DNA from: an uncultured beta proteobacterium
GTDB lineage: Bacteria; Pseudomonadota; Gammaproteobacteria; Burkholderiales; Burkholderiaceae_C
DNA length: 11,974 bases
Direction of reading: 5' to 3'
NCBI GenBank assembly: GCA_903834645.1
Contig: CAILKA010000580.1
Span: 1 to 11,974, forward strand
The position numbers were made by a program, and so were the translations under genes. The notes beneath the pieces are model-generated. The model worked only from the letters and a program-made list of their open reading frames with translations, did not search any database and was not told the DNA's origin. Shown here piece after piece: positions 1 through 6,778 of this stretch (positions are counted from its first letter, which is position 1; each line of letters opens with the position of its first letter).

Positions 1-461
<461 letters not shown>

Positions 462-462
462 G

Positions 463-759
463 CTACTTCAGCGTCAGCACCCACTGGGCCAGGCGCTTCG
501 CGTCGGCCTCGCTCACGTGGGGGTTGGCCGCCATCGGCACGGCGCCCCAGGCGCCGCTGCCGCCCTCGCGGATCTTGCGCGCCAGGTGCGTGGCGGCGTC
601 GGCGCGATTGGCGTAGCGCCGTGCCACCTCCCGGAAAGCTGGGCCGACCACCTTGCGATCCACCTGGTGGCAGGCCAGGCAGCGGCTGCTCTGAGCCAGT
701 TCGGGGCTGGCATGGGCAGAAGCCGTACCCACGAGGGCGCAGGCCACCATGGCCCCCAT
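463..759 (-). CDS. Small c-type cytochrome (class I)
   Basis: A 98-residue periplasmic electron carrier of the cytochrome c-551/c-552 type. The heme site CLACH (Cys27, Cys30, His31) and the distal axial Met76 in AVPMAANP are visible, followed by a C-terminal helix ending QWVLTLK. A short hydrophobic leader ends in TASAHA, a good signal-peptidase site. The start is uncertain. The ATG at 757-759 gives a leader without the usual basic residues and has no clear ribosome site. The preceding in-frame residues RWCR would supply that charge, but no start codon lies near them. The next in-frame ATG (889-891) adds 44 residues of odd composition. The gene is convergent with acs and divergent from the Trp-rich gene. 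The electron partner cannot be deduced. Confidence 0.8.
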   Translation of the reverse strand: MGAMVACALVGTASAHASPELAQSSRCLACHQVDRKVVGPAFREVARRYANRADAATHLARKIREGGSGAWGAVPMAANPHVSEADAKRLAQWVLTLK

Positions 760-855
760 CCGGCACCACCGCGTGACGGCACCGCTGCCTGCCCAGGCCG
801 GACACCCGGCACGGTTGCTGGCGGCCGGGCTACCGCTCCCGCCAGGGTCGCACGC

Positions 856-861
856 TACACT
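856..861 (+). promoter_or_regulatory. Possible -10 element for the Trp-rich gene
   Basis: TACACT in the context GCTACACT lies 49 bases upstream of the ATG at 911. No convincing -35 hexamer is seen 16-18 bases further up. The same GCTACANT form precedes the exonuclease gene at 3865, which supports both calls a little. Confidence 0.35.
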
Positions 862-910
862 TTCGTGCCGTGAGCCGTACGGCGGCGGCATCCCCGGAGC
901 CCTTGCAGAC

Positions 911-1195
911 ATGTGGTTTCTCGTCATCGGACTGATCCTGGTCGGTTTGAAACTCGCCGAGGCACCGCTCGTGTCTGGCTGGCCCTGGTGGATGGTGCTG
1001 CTGCCCTTCGGTGCCACCGTGCTGTGGTGGCTATTTGCCGACGCCACCGGCCTGACGGCCCGGCGCGAACAGCAGCGCTGGCTGAACCGGCGCGACAAGC
1101 GCCGTCGCGAGACCGTGGAGAAGCTGCACACTCCACAGGCCTCGGACGGTCGGCGGGTTCAGCGCCACGATCCCACCGTCGACGACAAGCGCTGA
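911..1195 (+). CDS. Small Trp-rich membrane protein
   Basis: A 94-residue protein matching what I know of the Burkholderiales family called small Trp-rich protein (TIGR04438), function unknown. Residues 2-14 (WFLVIGLILVGLK) and 25-43 (PWWMVLLPFGATVLWWLFA) form two probable membrane segments. Trp2, 24, 26, 27, 39, 40 and 57 give the family its name. The ADATGLTARREQQR junction after the second segment is the family signature. A very basic tail (RRDKRRR) follows and should stay in the cytoplasm. The ATG at 911 is chosen because the family begins MWFL and GGAG (896-899) lies 11 bases upstream. An in-frame ATG at 749 would add unrelated sequence. The gene is convergent with ilvD. Confidence 0.85.
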   Translation: MWFLVIGLILVGLKLAEAPLVSGWPWWMVLLPFGATVLWWLFADATGLTARREQQRWLNRRDKRRRETVEKLHTPQASDGRRVQRHDPTVDDKR

Positions 1196-1231
1196 GCGCG
1201 CGCCGCAGGCCTCGAGATGGCTGCACGCGCC

Positions 1232-1250
1232 CCCGCCCGGTAAGGGCGGG
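1232..1250. terminator. GC-only hairpin between convergent genes
   Basis: CCCGCCC (1232-1238) and GGGCGGG (1244-1250) form a perfect 7-bp stem with a GGTAA loop, 9 bases past the ilvD stop and 36 past the Trp-rich gene stop. No T-tract follows on either strand, so it may be a weak bidirectional terminator or an RNA-stabilising hairpin. The position between two gene ends supports a termination role. Confidence 0.4.
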
Positions 1251-1259
1251 AGTGCGGGA

Positions 1260-2936
1260 TCAATCGCCGTCCAGCACCGCGCCGCGGCTTGCGCTGGCGG
1301 CATTGCGATAGAACTTGGCCATCACGCCGCGTGTGTAGCGCGGGGCAGGCCGCTGCCATGCCGCACGCCGGCGCGAGATCTCGGCATCGTCCACGTGCAA
1401 CTGCAGCAGCAGCTGGTGCGCGTCGATCGTGATCGAGTCGCCCTCGTGCACGAGCGCGATCAGACCCCCCTCGTAAGCCTCGGGCGCCACATGCCCGACC
1501 ACCATGCCCCACGTGCCCCCCGAGAAGCGCCCGTCGGTGATCAGGCCCACGCTCTCGCCGAGCCCCTGGCCGATCAGGGCCCCCGTCGGTGCGAGCATCT
1601 CGGGCATCCCCGGCCCGCCCTTGGGGCCGAGGTAGCGCAGCACCATCACGTCGCCGGCCTGGATCTTGCCGGCCATGATCGCGGCCAGCGCCGACTGCTC
1701 GTCGTCGAAGACGCGAGCCGGCCCGGTGATCACCGGGTTTTTCAGGCCCGTAATCTTGGCCACGCAGCCCTCGGGCGCGAGGTTGCCCTTCAGGATCGCC
1801 AGGTGGCCCTGCGCGTACATCGGGTCGCTGACCGGGCGGATCACCTTCTGGTCGGCGCGCAGTGGCGGCACCGAGGCGAGGTTTTCGGCCAGTGTCTTGC
1901 CGGTGATCGTCAGGCAGTCTCCGTGCAGCAGCCCGGCGTCGAGCATCACCTTCATCAGGGCCGGGATGCCACCTGCGCGGTGCAGGTCGATGGCCAGCGA
2001 GCGTCCGCTGGGCTTGAGGTCGCACAGCACCGGCACCTTGCGGCGCACGCGCTCGAAGTCGTCGATCGTCCACTCCACGCCCGCGGCGTGCGCGATGGCC
2101 AGGAAGTGCAGCACCGCGTTCGTGGAGCCGCCAATGGCCATGATCACGGCCACCGCGTTCTCGATCGACTTGTGGGTGACGATGTCGCGCGGCTTGATGT
2201 CGGCCTTGACCGCCTCCACGAGCACGCGCGCGGCCTCCTTCGTGTGAGTGACGATCTCCTCCTCGACGTTGGCCATCGTGGAGGAGCCCGGCAGGCTCAT
2301 GCCCAGCGCCTCGAAGGCCGAGGACATCGTGTTGGCCGTGTACATGCCCCCGCATGAGCCGCTGCCCGGGATCGCCCGGCGCTCGATCTCGCAGAAATCC
2401 TCCTCGCTCATGCGCCCGGCCGAGAACTGGCCCACCGCCTCGAAGACGCTGACGATGTTGAGGTCCTGGCCCTTGTAGTGGCCCGGCAGGATCGTGCCGC
2501 CGTAGACGTAGATGGCCGGCACGTTGGCGCGCAGCATCCCCATCATGCCGCCGGGCATGTTCTTGTCGCAGCCGCCGATCACGACCACGCCGTCCATCCA
2601 CTGCCCGCCCACGCAGGTCTCGACGCAGTCGGCGATCACCTCGCGTGAAACCAGGCTGTACTTCATGCCCTCGGTGCCCATCGACATGCCGTCGCTGATC
2701 GTGGGCACGCCGAACACCTGCGGGTTCGCACCCGCTTCCCGCAGACCGGCCACGGCCGCGTCGGCCAGTTTCTGAAGGCCCGAGTTGCAAGGCGTGATGG
2801 TCGAGTGCCCGTTGGCCACGCCGATCATCGGCTTGCCGAAGTCACTCGCCTCGTAGCCCATGCCGTAGTACATCGAGCGGTTCGGCGCGCGTGCGACGCC
2901 CTCGGTGATGTTCTTTGAGCGGCGGTTGATGGCCAT
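1260..2936 (-). CDS. ilvD: Dihydroxy-acid dehydratase
   Basis: This 558-residue enzyme of branched-chain amino acid synthesis dehydrates 2,3-dihydroxy-isovalerate and 2,3-dihydroxy-3-methylvalerate to the 2-oxo acids for valine/leucine and isoleucine. The three cluster cysteines of the IlvD/Edd family are present: Cys50 (TPCNSG), Cys123 (GGCDKNMPG) and Cys195 (GSCGGMYTANTM). So are Asp82 (SDGMSMG) and Asp124 as metal ligands and the C-terminal DGRFSGGTWGMVVGHVAPEA segment. The length is near the ~560-residue [2Fe-2S] form rather than the ~615-residue [4Fe-4S] form of E. coli. The related 6-phosphogluconate dehydratase is less likely, given the IlvD-like MAINRRS start and GMGY. The start is firm: AGGAGA lies 7 bases upstream. 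The gene is divergent from lgt. Confidence 0.97.
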   Translation of the reverse strand: MAINRRSKNITEGVARAPNRSMYYGMGYEASDFGKPMIGVANGHSTITPCNSGLQKLADAAVAGLREAGANPQVFGVPTISDGMSMGTEGMKYSLVSREVIADCVETCVGGQWMDGVVVIGGCDKNMPGGMMGMLRANVPAIYVYGGTILPGHYKGQDLNIVSVFEAVGQFSAGRMSEEDFCEIERRAIPGSGSCGGMYTANTMSSAFEALGMSLPGSSTMANVEEEIVTHTKEAARVLVEAVKADIKPRDIVTHKSIENAVAVIMAIGGSTNAVLHFLAIAHAAGVEWTIDDFERVRRKVPVLCDLKPSGRSLAIDLHRAGGIPALMKVMLDAGLLHGDCLTITGKTLAENLASVPPLRADQKVIRPVSDPMYAQGHLAILKGNLAPEGCVAKITGLKNPVITGPARVFDDEQSALAAIMAGKIQAGDVMVLRYLGPKGGPGMPEMLAPTGALIGQGLGESVGLITDGRFSGGTWGMVVGHVAPEAYEGGLIALVHEGDSITIDAHQLLLQLHVDDAEISRRRAAWQRPAPRYTRGVMAKFYRNAASASRGAVLDGD

Positions 2937-2965
2937 GTCATGATCTCCTGCTGACAGCCCTCCAC

Positions 2966-2995
2966 TTTATCGTGCGGGCGCACTCCACCGGCCAA
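2966..2995 (-). promoter_or_regulatory. Candidate sigma-70 promoter of ilvD
   Basis: On the minus strand TTGGCC (2995-2990) and GATAAA (2971-2966) are separated by 18 bases, each matching 4 of 6 consensus positions. Transcription would start near 2959, leaving a leader of about 22 bases with the AGGAGA ribosome site at 2949-2944. No leader peptide or attenuator fits in that space. This is a by-eye call. Confidence 0.4.
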
Positions 2996-3027
2996 AACCC
3001 CGCCTGCGCGCACGGCCCGCCCACCCG

Positions 3028-3840
3028 ATGCTCACGCACCCGCAATTCGATCCCGTCGCCCTTTCGCTCGGCCCTGTGCATATCCACTGGTACGGGCTGA
3101 CCTACGTGGTGGCCTTCGGCCTGTTCCTGCTGCTGGCCAGGCGGCGTGCGGCGCGACCATGGTTCGCGCATGCCGGCTGGAGCGGGCGCGACGTGGAGGA
3201 TCTGCTCTTCTATGGCGTCATCGGCGTCGTGCTCGGCGGGCGCATCGGCTACGCCTTGTTCTACAAGACCGGCCACTACCTGGCCAACCCGCTCGAGATC
3301 CTGATGGTGTGGAAGGGTGGTATGTCGTTCCACGGCGGGCTGCTGGGCGTGATCGCCGCCATGGCCTTCTTCGCGTGGCGACGGCAGCGGCCCTTCCTGC
3401 AAGTCACCGACCTCATCGCACCTTGCGTGCCCACCGGCCTGGCCAGCGGGCGCATCGGCAACTTCATCAACGGGGAGCTCTGGGGCCGCGCCGCCGATCC
3501 CGCGCTGCCCTGGGCCATGGTGTTCCCCCAGTCGGGCAGCCCCTTGCCGCGGCACCCGTCCCAGCTCTACCAGTTCGCGCTCGAGGGGCTGCTGCTGTTC
3601 GCCCTGCTGTGGTGGTACGCCGCACGCCCACGCGGGCTCGGGCAGGTGTCCGGCGCATTCCTCGTCGGGTACGGCGTGCTGCGTTTCGTGGCCGAATGGT
3701 TCCGCGAGCCCGACAGCTTCCTCGGTCTGCTGGCCCTCGGGCTGAGCATGGGGCAGTGGCTGTGCCTGCCGATGGTGGCGGCGGGGGTGTGGCTCATGGT
3801 GCGCGGGGCGAGGGACGAGCCGCTCCACGTCACGCGCTGA
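3028..3840 (+). CDS. lgt: Phosphatidylglycerol--prolipoprotein diacylglyceryl transferase
   Basis: This 270-residue inner-membrane enzyme transfers diacylglycerol from phosphatidylglycerol to the lipobox cysteine of prolipoproteins, the first step of lipoprotein maturation. Family landmarks appear in order: HWYGLTYVVAF (20-30), GGRIGYALFY (70-79), WKGGMSFHGG with His102, the Lgt signature SGRIGNFINGELWGR with Arg142, Asn145 and Glu150, HPSQLYQ (176-182) and LRFVAEWFREPD with Arg219. About seven hydrophobic segments are visible, as expected, and the length is normal. The ATG at 3028 gives the typical N-terminus but has no good ribosome site, so expression may be modest. The gene is divergent from ilvD and lies 38 bases ahead of the exonuclease gene. 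Confidence 0.96.
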   Translation: MLTHPQFDPVALSLGPVHIHWYGLTYVVAFGLFLLLARRRAARPWFAHAGWSGRDVEDLLFYGVIGVVLGGRIGYALFYKTGHYLANPLEILMVWKGGMSFHGGLLGVIAAMAFFAWRRQRPFLQVTDLIAPCVPTGLASGRIGNFINGELWGRAADPALPWAMVFPQSGSPLPRHPSQLYQFALEGLLLFALLWWYAARPRGLGQVSGAFLVGYGVLRFVAEWFREPDSFLGLLALGLSMGQWLCLPMVAAGVWLMVRGARDEPLHVTR

Positions 3841-3864
3841 GCCGGCGGCTGGCGCGGACCCCGC

Positions 3865-3870
3865 TACAGT
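3865..3870 (+). promoter_or_regulatory. -10 element close to the exonuclease start
   Basis: TACAGT (context GCTACAGT) ends 8 bases before the ATG at 3879. A transcript from it would start almost at the ATG, so the message would be leaderless or nearly so. No purine-rich ribosome site occurs between lgt and the ATG, which fits. No clear -35 hexamer is seen. Confidence 0.4.
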
Positions 3871-3878
3871 CTGGCCCC

Positions 3879-4586
3879 ATGCGACAGATCTTCCTGGACA
3901 CCGAGACCACCGGCCTGGACGCGGCCAACGGCGACCGCCTCGTCGAGATCGGCTGCATCGAGATGGTCGACCGGCGCCTCACCGGCTCGACCTTGCACCT
4001 CTACGTCAACCCCGGGCGACCGAGTTCCCCCGAGGCCGAGCGCATCCACGGCCTGACCGAGGAGTTCCTGGCCGACAAGCCCCCCTTCGAGGCCGTGGCC
4101 GACGAGCTGCTGGCCTACCTGCAAGGGGCCGAGCTCATCATCCACAACGCCGACTTCGACGTGGGCTTCCTGCGTGCGGAACTGGCCCGCGCAGGGCGGT
4201 CGCCGCTGGAGGAGGTCGTCAGCCGCGTGCACGACTCCATCAAGCTCGCACGCGACCTCTACCCCGGCAAGGGCGTGTCGCTCGACGCGCTGTGCCGGCG
4301 GCTCGAGGTGGACAACACCCACCGTACCTACCACGGTGCGCTCGTGGACGCGGCCCTTCTGGCCGAGGTCTACCTGCGCATGACGCGCGGCCAGGATTCG
4401 CTCGTCATCGACATGTCGGACGACTCTGCCGGCGGCGGCTCGAGCGGGCCGCGCATCGATCTTTCCGGCTTGGTGCTCGCGGTGCTGGAGCCCACTCCCG
4501 AGGAACTCGCGGCCCACGAGCGACTGCTCGCCGACCTGGACAAGGCCAGCGGGGGCAAGACGGTGTGGCGCGAGGTCATGGCATAA
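3879..4586 (+). CDS. dnaQ: 3'-5' exonuclease, DNA polymerase III epsilon subunit
   Basis: This 235-residue DEDDh exonuclease of the DnaQ type would be the proofreading subunit of replicative polymerase III. All five catalytic residues are present: Asp7 and Glu9 (DTETTG), Asp94 (HNADFDVGFL), and His152 and Asp157 (YHGALVDA). HGLTEEFLADKPPF (57-70) is the usual epsilon segment between ExoI and ExoII. The tail after residue 175 is where E. coli epsilon binds the polymerase subunit, and the total is close to the usual ~240. The ATG at 3879 puts DTETTG at residue 7, as in the family. The frame stays open upstream through lgt, but that part is not protein-like. A tRNA gene follows 26 bases after the stop. 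Confidence 0.93.
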   Translation: MRQIFLDTETTGLDAANGDRLVEIGCIEMVDRRLTGSTLHLYVNPGRPSSPEAERIHGLTEEFLADKPPFEAVADELLAYLQGAELIIHNADFDVGFLRAELARAGRSPLEEVVSRVHDSIKLARDLYPGKGVSLDALCRRLEVDNTHRTYHGALVDAALLAEVYLRMTRGQDSLVIDMSDDSAGGGSSGPRIDLSGLVLAVLEPTPEELAAHERLLADLDKASGGKTVWREVMA

Positions 4587-4587
4587 T
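4582..4587 (+). promoter_or_regulatory. Possible -10 element for tRNA-Val
   Basis: CATAAT (5 of 6 consensus bases) overlaps the TAA stop of the exonuclease gene. Its start point would be near 4594, about 19 bases before the mature tRNA. The -35 region is poor, so read-through from dnaQ is the alternative. Confidence 0.35.
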
Positions 4588-4612
4588 TCAAGGCTCTCCG
4601 GACGACGGATCC

Positions 4613-4687
4613 GGGCGGTTAGCTCAGCGGTAGAGCACTGCCTTCACACGGCAGGGGTCGCAGGTTCGAACCCTGCACCGCCCACCA
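4613..4687 (+). tRNA. tRNA-Val (anticodon CAC)
   Basis: A complete cloverleaf can be folded by eye. The acceptor stem is GGGCGGT/ACCGCCC (4613-4619 with 4677-4683). The D stem is GCTC/GAGC, with a loop holding GG. The anticodon stem is CTGCC/GGCAG around loop TTCACAC, which puts CAC (4645-4647) at positions 34-36. The variable loop is GGGTC and the T arm is GCAGG-TTCGAAC-CCTGC. Discriminator A and a genome-encoded CCA (4685-4687) follow. It reads GUG, a frequent valine codon in GC-rich genomes. An intrinsic terminator lies 15 bases downstream. Confidence 0.96.
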
Positions 4688-4701
4688 GCAGCACACGGAA
4701 C

Positions 4702-4725
4702 AACGGCGCCTAGGGGCGCCGTTTT
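4702..4725 (+). terminator. Intrinsic terminator after tRNA-Val
   Basis: AACGGCGCC (4702-4710) pairs perfectly with GGCGCCGTT (4715-4723) around a TAGG loop, and the run TTTT (4722-4725) closes it on the plus strand. It ends the dnaQ/tRNA transcript. On the minus strand the downstream side is GTTGTTCC, so it may also stop the antitoxin transcript coming from the right. Confidence 0.85.
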
Positions 4726-4745
4726 CGTTGGCGTCTTGAATCCTG

Positions 4746-5030
4746 TCAGGACAAGGCCCGCAGCACCGCCGCCGGGTCGCGGTCGATCAGGTTCAGCAGC
4801 ACCAGCGCCGGGCCCTGCGGGCTGCGGTCGCCACGCTCCCAGTGCCTGAGCGTGGCCACCGACACGTCGAAGCGCGCCGCGAACTGCGCCTGCGTGAAAC
4901 CCAGGCGGCCACGCACGGCCGCCACGTCGACGGGAGTGGGGCGCCAAACCTTGACGCCCGCCTGCGTGCCCTTGGCGTGGCCGATGGCCTCGTTCAGGCC
5001 CTGCTTGATGCTCTCGAATGCCTTGCCCAT
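4746..5030 (-). CDS. HigA-like helix-turn-helix antitoxin
   Basis: A 94-residue DNA-binding protein of the HigA2/NadS-like antitoxin group. The N-terminal ~30 residues (FESIKQGLNEAIGHAKG) form the helix that in this group binds the toxin. A Cro/CI-type helix-turn-helix follows at about 46-67 (FTQAQFAARFDVSVATLRHWERG), then a C-terminal helix (PALVLLNLIDRDPAAVLRAL). As antitoxin it would neutralise the toxin and repress the pair. The ATG at 5030 is chosen because AAAGGTGAGG lies just upstream; the in-frame TTG at 5045 overlaps that site. The toxin gene precedes it, stopping 4 bases before this start, the toxin-first order of higBA loci. The gene looks intact while the partner does not. Confidence 0.85.
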   Translation of the reverse strand: MGKAFESIKQGLNEAIGHAKGTQAGVKVWRPTPVDVAAVRGRLGFTQAQFAARFDVSVATLRHWERGDRSPQGPALVLLNLIDRDPAAVLRALS

Positions 5031-5034
5031 CGCC

Positions 5035-5301
5035 TCACCTTTCAAGCCAGATCTGCACCAGAACGTCCACCAGGTCGGCGAGCTCGTTGCGCTCGGCCCT
5101 GCTCAGGTTGGCACGCTCATTCTTGGCGAACATCGTCAGGAGGTACAGCGGCATCGCCTGAACACCTCCGGTGCCTTCGATCAAGTCACCCGCCTGGGGG
5201 TGCGCTGCCAGATGATCGACGATGGCCCGCCGGTCTGCGTCCGCCATCAGCCTCGTGGCTGCGCGCAGGTACTCCGGCAGTTCTGCAACCGTCAGCCGCA
5301 T
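5035..5301 (-). CDS. HigB/RelE-like toxin with an internal in-frame deletion
   Basis: An 88-residue protein of the HigB2 branch of RelE-type mRNA interferases, which cleave mRNA on the ribosome. The N-terminus (LTVAELPEYLRAATRLMADADRRAIVDHL), AAHPQAGDLIEGTGG and the C-terminal YLLTMFAKNERANLSRAERNEL are family-typical. Full-length members are about 105-118 residues. After GTGG they carry a basic segment of the RKIR...GKGK..G..RIIYY type that holds the substrate-binding and catalytic residues. Here GTGGV runs through QAMPL straight into YLLTMF, so about 24 residues are missing with no frameshift or stop. The product probably cannot cleave RNA, though it may still bind the antitoxin. ATG at 5301 is the natural start; the ribosome site is weak. 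The comparison with full-length relatives is from memory. Confidence 0.82.
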   Translation of the reverse strand: MRLTVAELPEYLRAATRLMADADRRAIVDHLAAHPQAGDLIEGTGGVQAMPLYLLTMFAKNERANLSRAERNELADLVDVLVQIWLER

Positions 5302-5311
5302 GGACCGAGGT

Positions 5312-5330
5312 TGTAATCCAATGGATTACA
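5312..5330. promoter_or_regulatory. Palindromic operator of the toxin-antitoxin pair
   Basis: TGTAATCC and GGATTACA are perfect 8-bp inverted repeats around AAT, 10 bases upstream of the toxin ATG. On the minus strand the first six bases TGTAAT match 5 of 6 positions of a -10 element, so a protein bound here would block the promoter directly. The antitoxin's helix-turn-helix is the obvious candidate. No good -35 hexamer is visible. Confidence 0.7.
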
Positions 5331-5386
5331 CCAGGTTGGCGATCCCTTGCGGTACCCTTGTTGCACGTTCGTGAGTGCGCATGGGT

Positions 5387-6778
5387 TCAGCACTCCACGA
5401 TATTCACCGCCAGGCCGCCGCGTGCCGTTTCCTTGTACTTGGTCAGCATGTCGGCCCCGGTCTCACGCATGGTCTTGATCACCTTGTCGAGGCTGACGTG
5501 GTGGGTGCCGTCGCCTCGCAGGGCCATGCGGCAGGCGTTCAGTGCCTTCACGGCTGCAATTGCGTTGCGCTCGATGCACGGAATCTGCACGAGGCCACCG
5601 ACCGGGTCGCAGGTCAGCCCGAGGTGGTGCTCCATGCCGATTTCGGCCGCGTTCTCCACTTGCTCGGGTGTGCCGCCCATCACGGCGCACAGCGCCCCGG
5701 CTGCCATCGAGCAGGCCACGCCCACCTCGCCCTGGCAGCCCACCTCAGCGCCGCTGATGCTGGCGTTCTCCTTGTAGAGGATACCGATGGCCGCCGCGGT
5801 GAGCAGGAAGTCGACCACGCCCCGATCGTTCGCACCCGGCACGAAGCGGGCGTAGTAGTGCAGCACCGCGGGCACGATGCCCGCCGCGCCATTGGTGGGC
5901 GCCGTGACCACGCGGCCCCCGGCGGCGTTTTCCTCGTTGACGGCCAGTGCGTAGAGGTTCACCCAGTCCATCACCTGCAGCGGATCCTTGAGCGCGGCTT
6001 CGGGGTGGGCGGTGAGGTCACGGTAGAGCGCGGCGGCGCGGCGGCGCACCTGGAAGCCCCCGGGCAGCACGCCTTCGGTGCGGCAGCCGCGGGCCACGCA
6101 GTCCTGCATCACCCGCCAGATTCGCATCAACCCGGCATCGATCTCGGCGTCGTTGCGCCAGTAGCGCTCATTGCGGCGCATCACCTCGGCGATCGAGCAG
6201 TGGTGTGTGCGTGTCAGCTCCAGCAACTCGGCCCCGCTGCGAAACGGCAGCGGCAGCACGGTGGGGTCCGGCGCCACGGACTTCTGCCGGGAGCCGTCCG
6301 CTGCCACCTCGTCGCTGACGACAAAACCGCCGCCCACCGAGTAGTACACCTTCGCAATCAGCTCCGAGCCACCTGCATCGAAGGCGGTGAAGCGCATGCC
6401 GTTGGCGTGAAAGGGCAGGCTCTGTCTGCGGTGGAAGATCAGGTCCGGCTTTTCTTCGAAGGGGACGGCCGGCCCGCCCCCCAGCGCGATGCACCCTTGT
6501 CCGCGGATGGCCTCCAGCATGGCTGGTACGGCCTCGACGTCCACCGTGTCGGGCTCGTGACCTGCCAGGCCCAGCAGCACTGCCTTGTCGCTGCCGTGGC
6601 CCTTGCCTGTGGCGCCGAGCGAGCCAAACAGCTCGGCCTTGACCCTGGTCACCTCGGTGAGCAGGCTCTCGGCTGCCAAACGCGCAACGAACATCCTCGC
6701 CGCCCGCATCGGCCCCACGGTGTGCGAACTGCTGGGCCCGATGCCAATCTTGAAGAGGTCGAAGACGGAGACGGCCAT
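5387..6778 (-). CDS. sdaA: L-serine ammonia-lyase (iron-sulfur L-serine dehydratase)
   Basis: A 463-residue single-chain, PLP-independent enzyme that deaminates L-serine to pyruvate and ammonia with a [4Fe-4S] cluster in the cytosol. The beta domain comes first, with FKIGIGPSSSHTVGPM (9-24), LFGSLGATGKGHGSD and ALGGGPA. The alpha domain follows, with VTAPTNGAAGIVPA (291-304) and three cluster cysteines, Cys348, Cys390 and Cys401. The last residue is Cys463 (NIVEC). In the Legionella enzyme Cys343, 385, 396 and the C-terminal Cys458 are the equivalents, and the tail cysteine occupies the open iron site; every spacing matches here. Length is normal. The ATG at 6778 overlaps the stop of the upstream helix-hairpin-helix gene by one base (TGATG), so translation is probably coupled. 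Confidence 0.96.
   Translation of the reverse strand: MAVSVFDLFKIGIGPSSSHTVGPMRAARMFVARLAAESLLTEVTRVKAELFGSLGATGKGHGSDKAVLLGLAGHEPDTVDVEAVPAMLEAIRGQGCIALGGGPAVPFEEKPDLIFHRRQSLPFHANGMRFTAFDAGGSELIAKVYYSVGGGFVVSDEVAADGSRQKSVAPDPTVLPLPFRSGAELLELTRTHHCSIAEVMRRNERYWRNDAEIDAGLMRIWRVMQDCVARGCRTEGVLPGGFQVRRRAAALYRDLTAHPEAALKDPLQVMDWVNLYALAVNEENAAGGRVVTAPTNGAAGIVPAVLHYYARFVPGANDRGVVDFLLTAAAIGILYKENASISGAEVGCQGEVGVACSMAAGALCAVMGGTPEQVENAAEIGMEHHLGLTCDPVGGLVQIPCIERNAIAAVKALNACRMALRGDGTHHVSLDKVIKTMRETGADMLTKYKETARGGLAVNIVEC

Noticed and set aside
1159..2790. 543-codon minus-strand frame overlapping ilvD
   Set aside because: It is a shifted frame of ilvD with Arg/Gly/Asp-rich low-complexity translation and no domain.
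3159..3878. Long N-terminal extension of the exonuclease frame through lgt
   Set aside because: The extension is an Arg/Ala/Pro-rich shadow of lgt. The DTETTG motif belongs at residue 7, which fixes the start at 3879.
4613..4746. tRNA 3' end as an attachment site for an integrated element bringing in the toxin-antitoxin pair
   Set aside because: I found no integrase gene and no obvious repeat of the tRNA 3' end downstream in the window.
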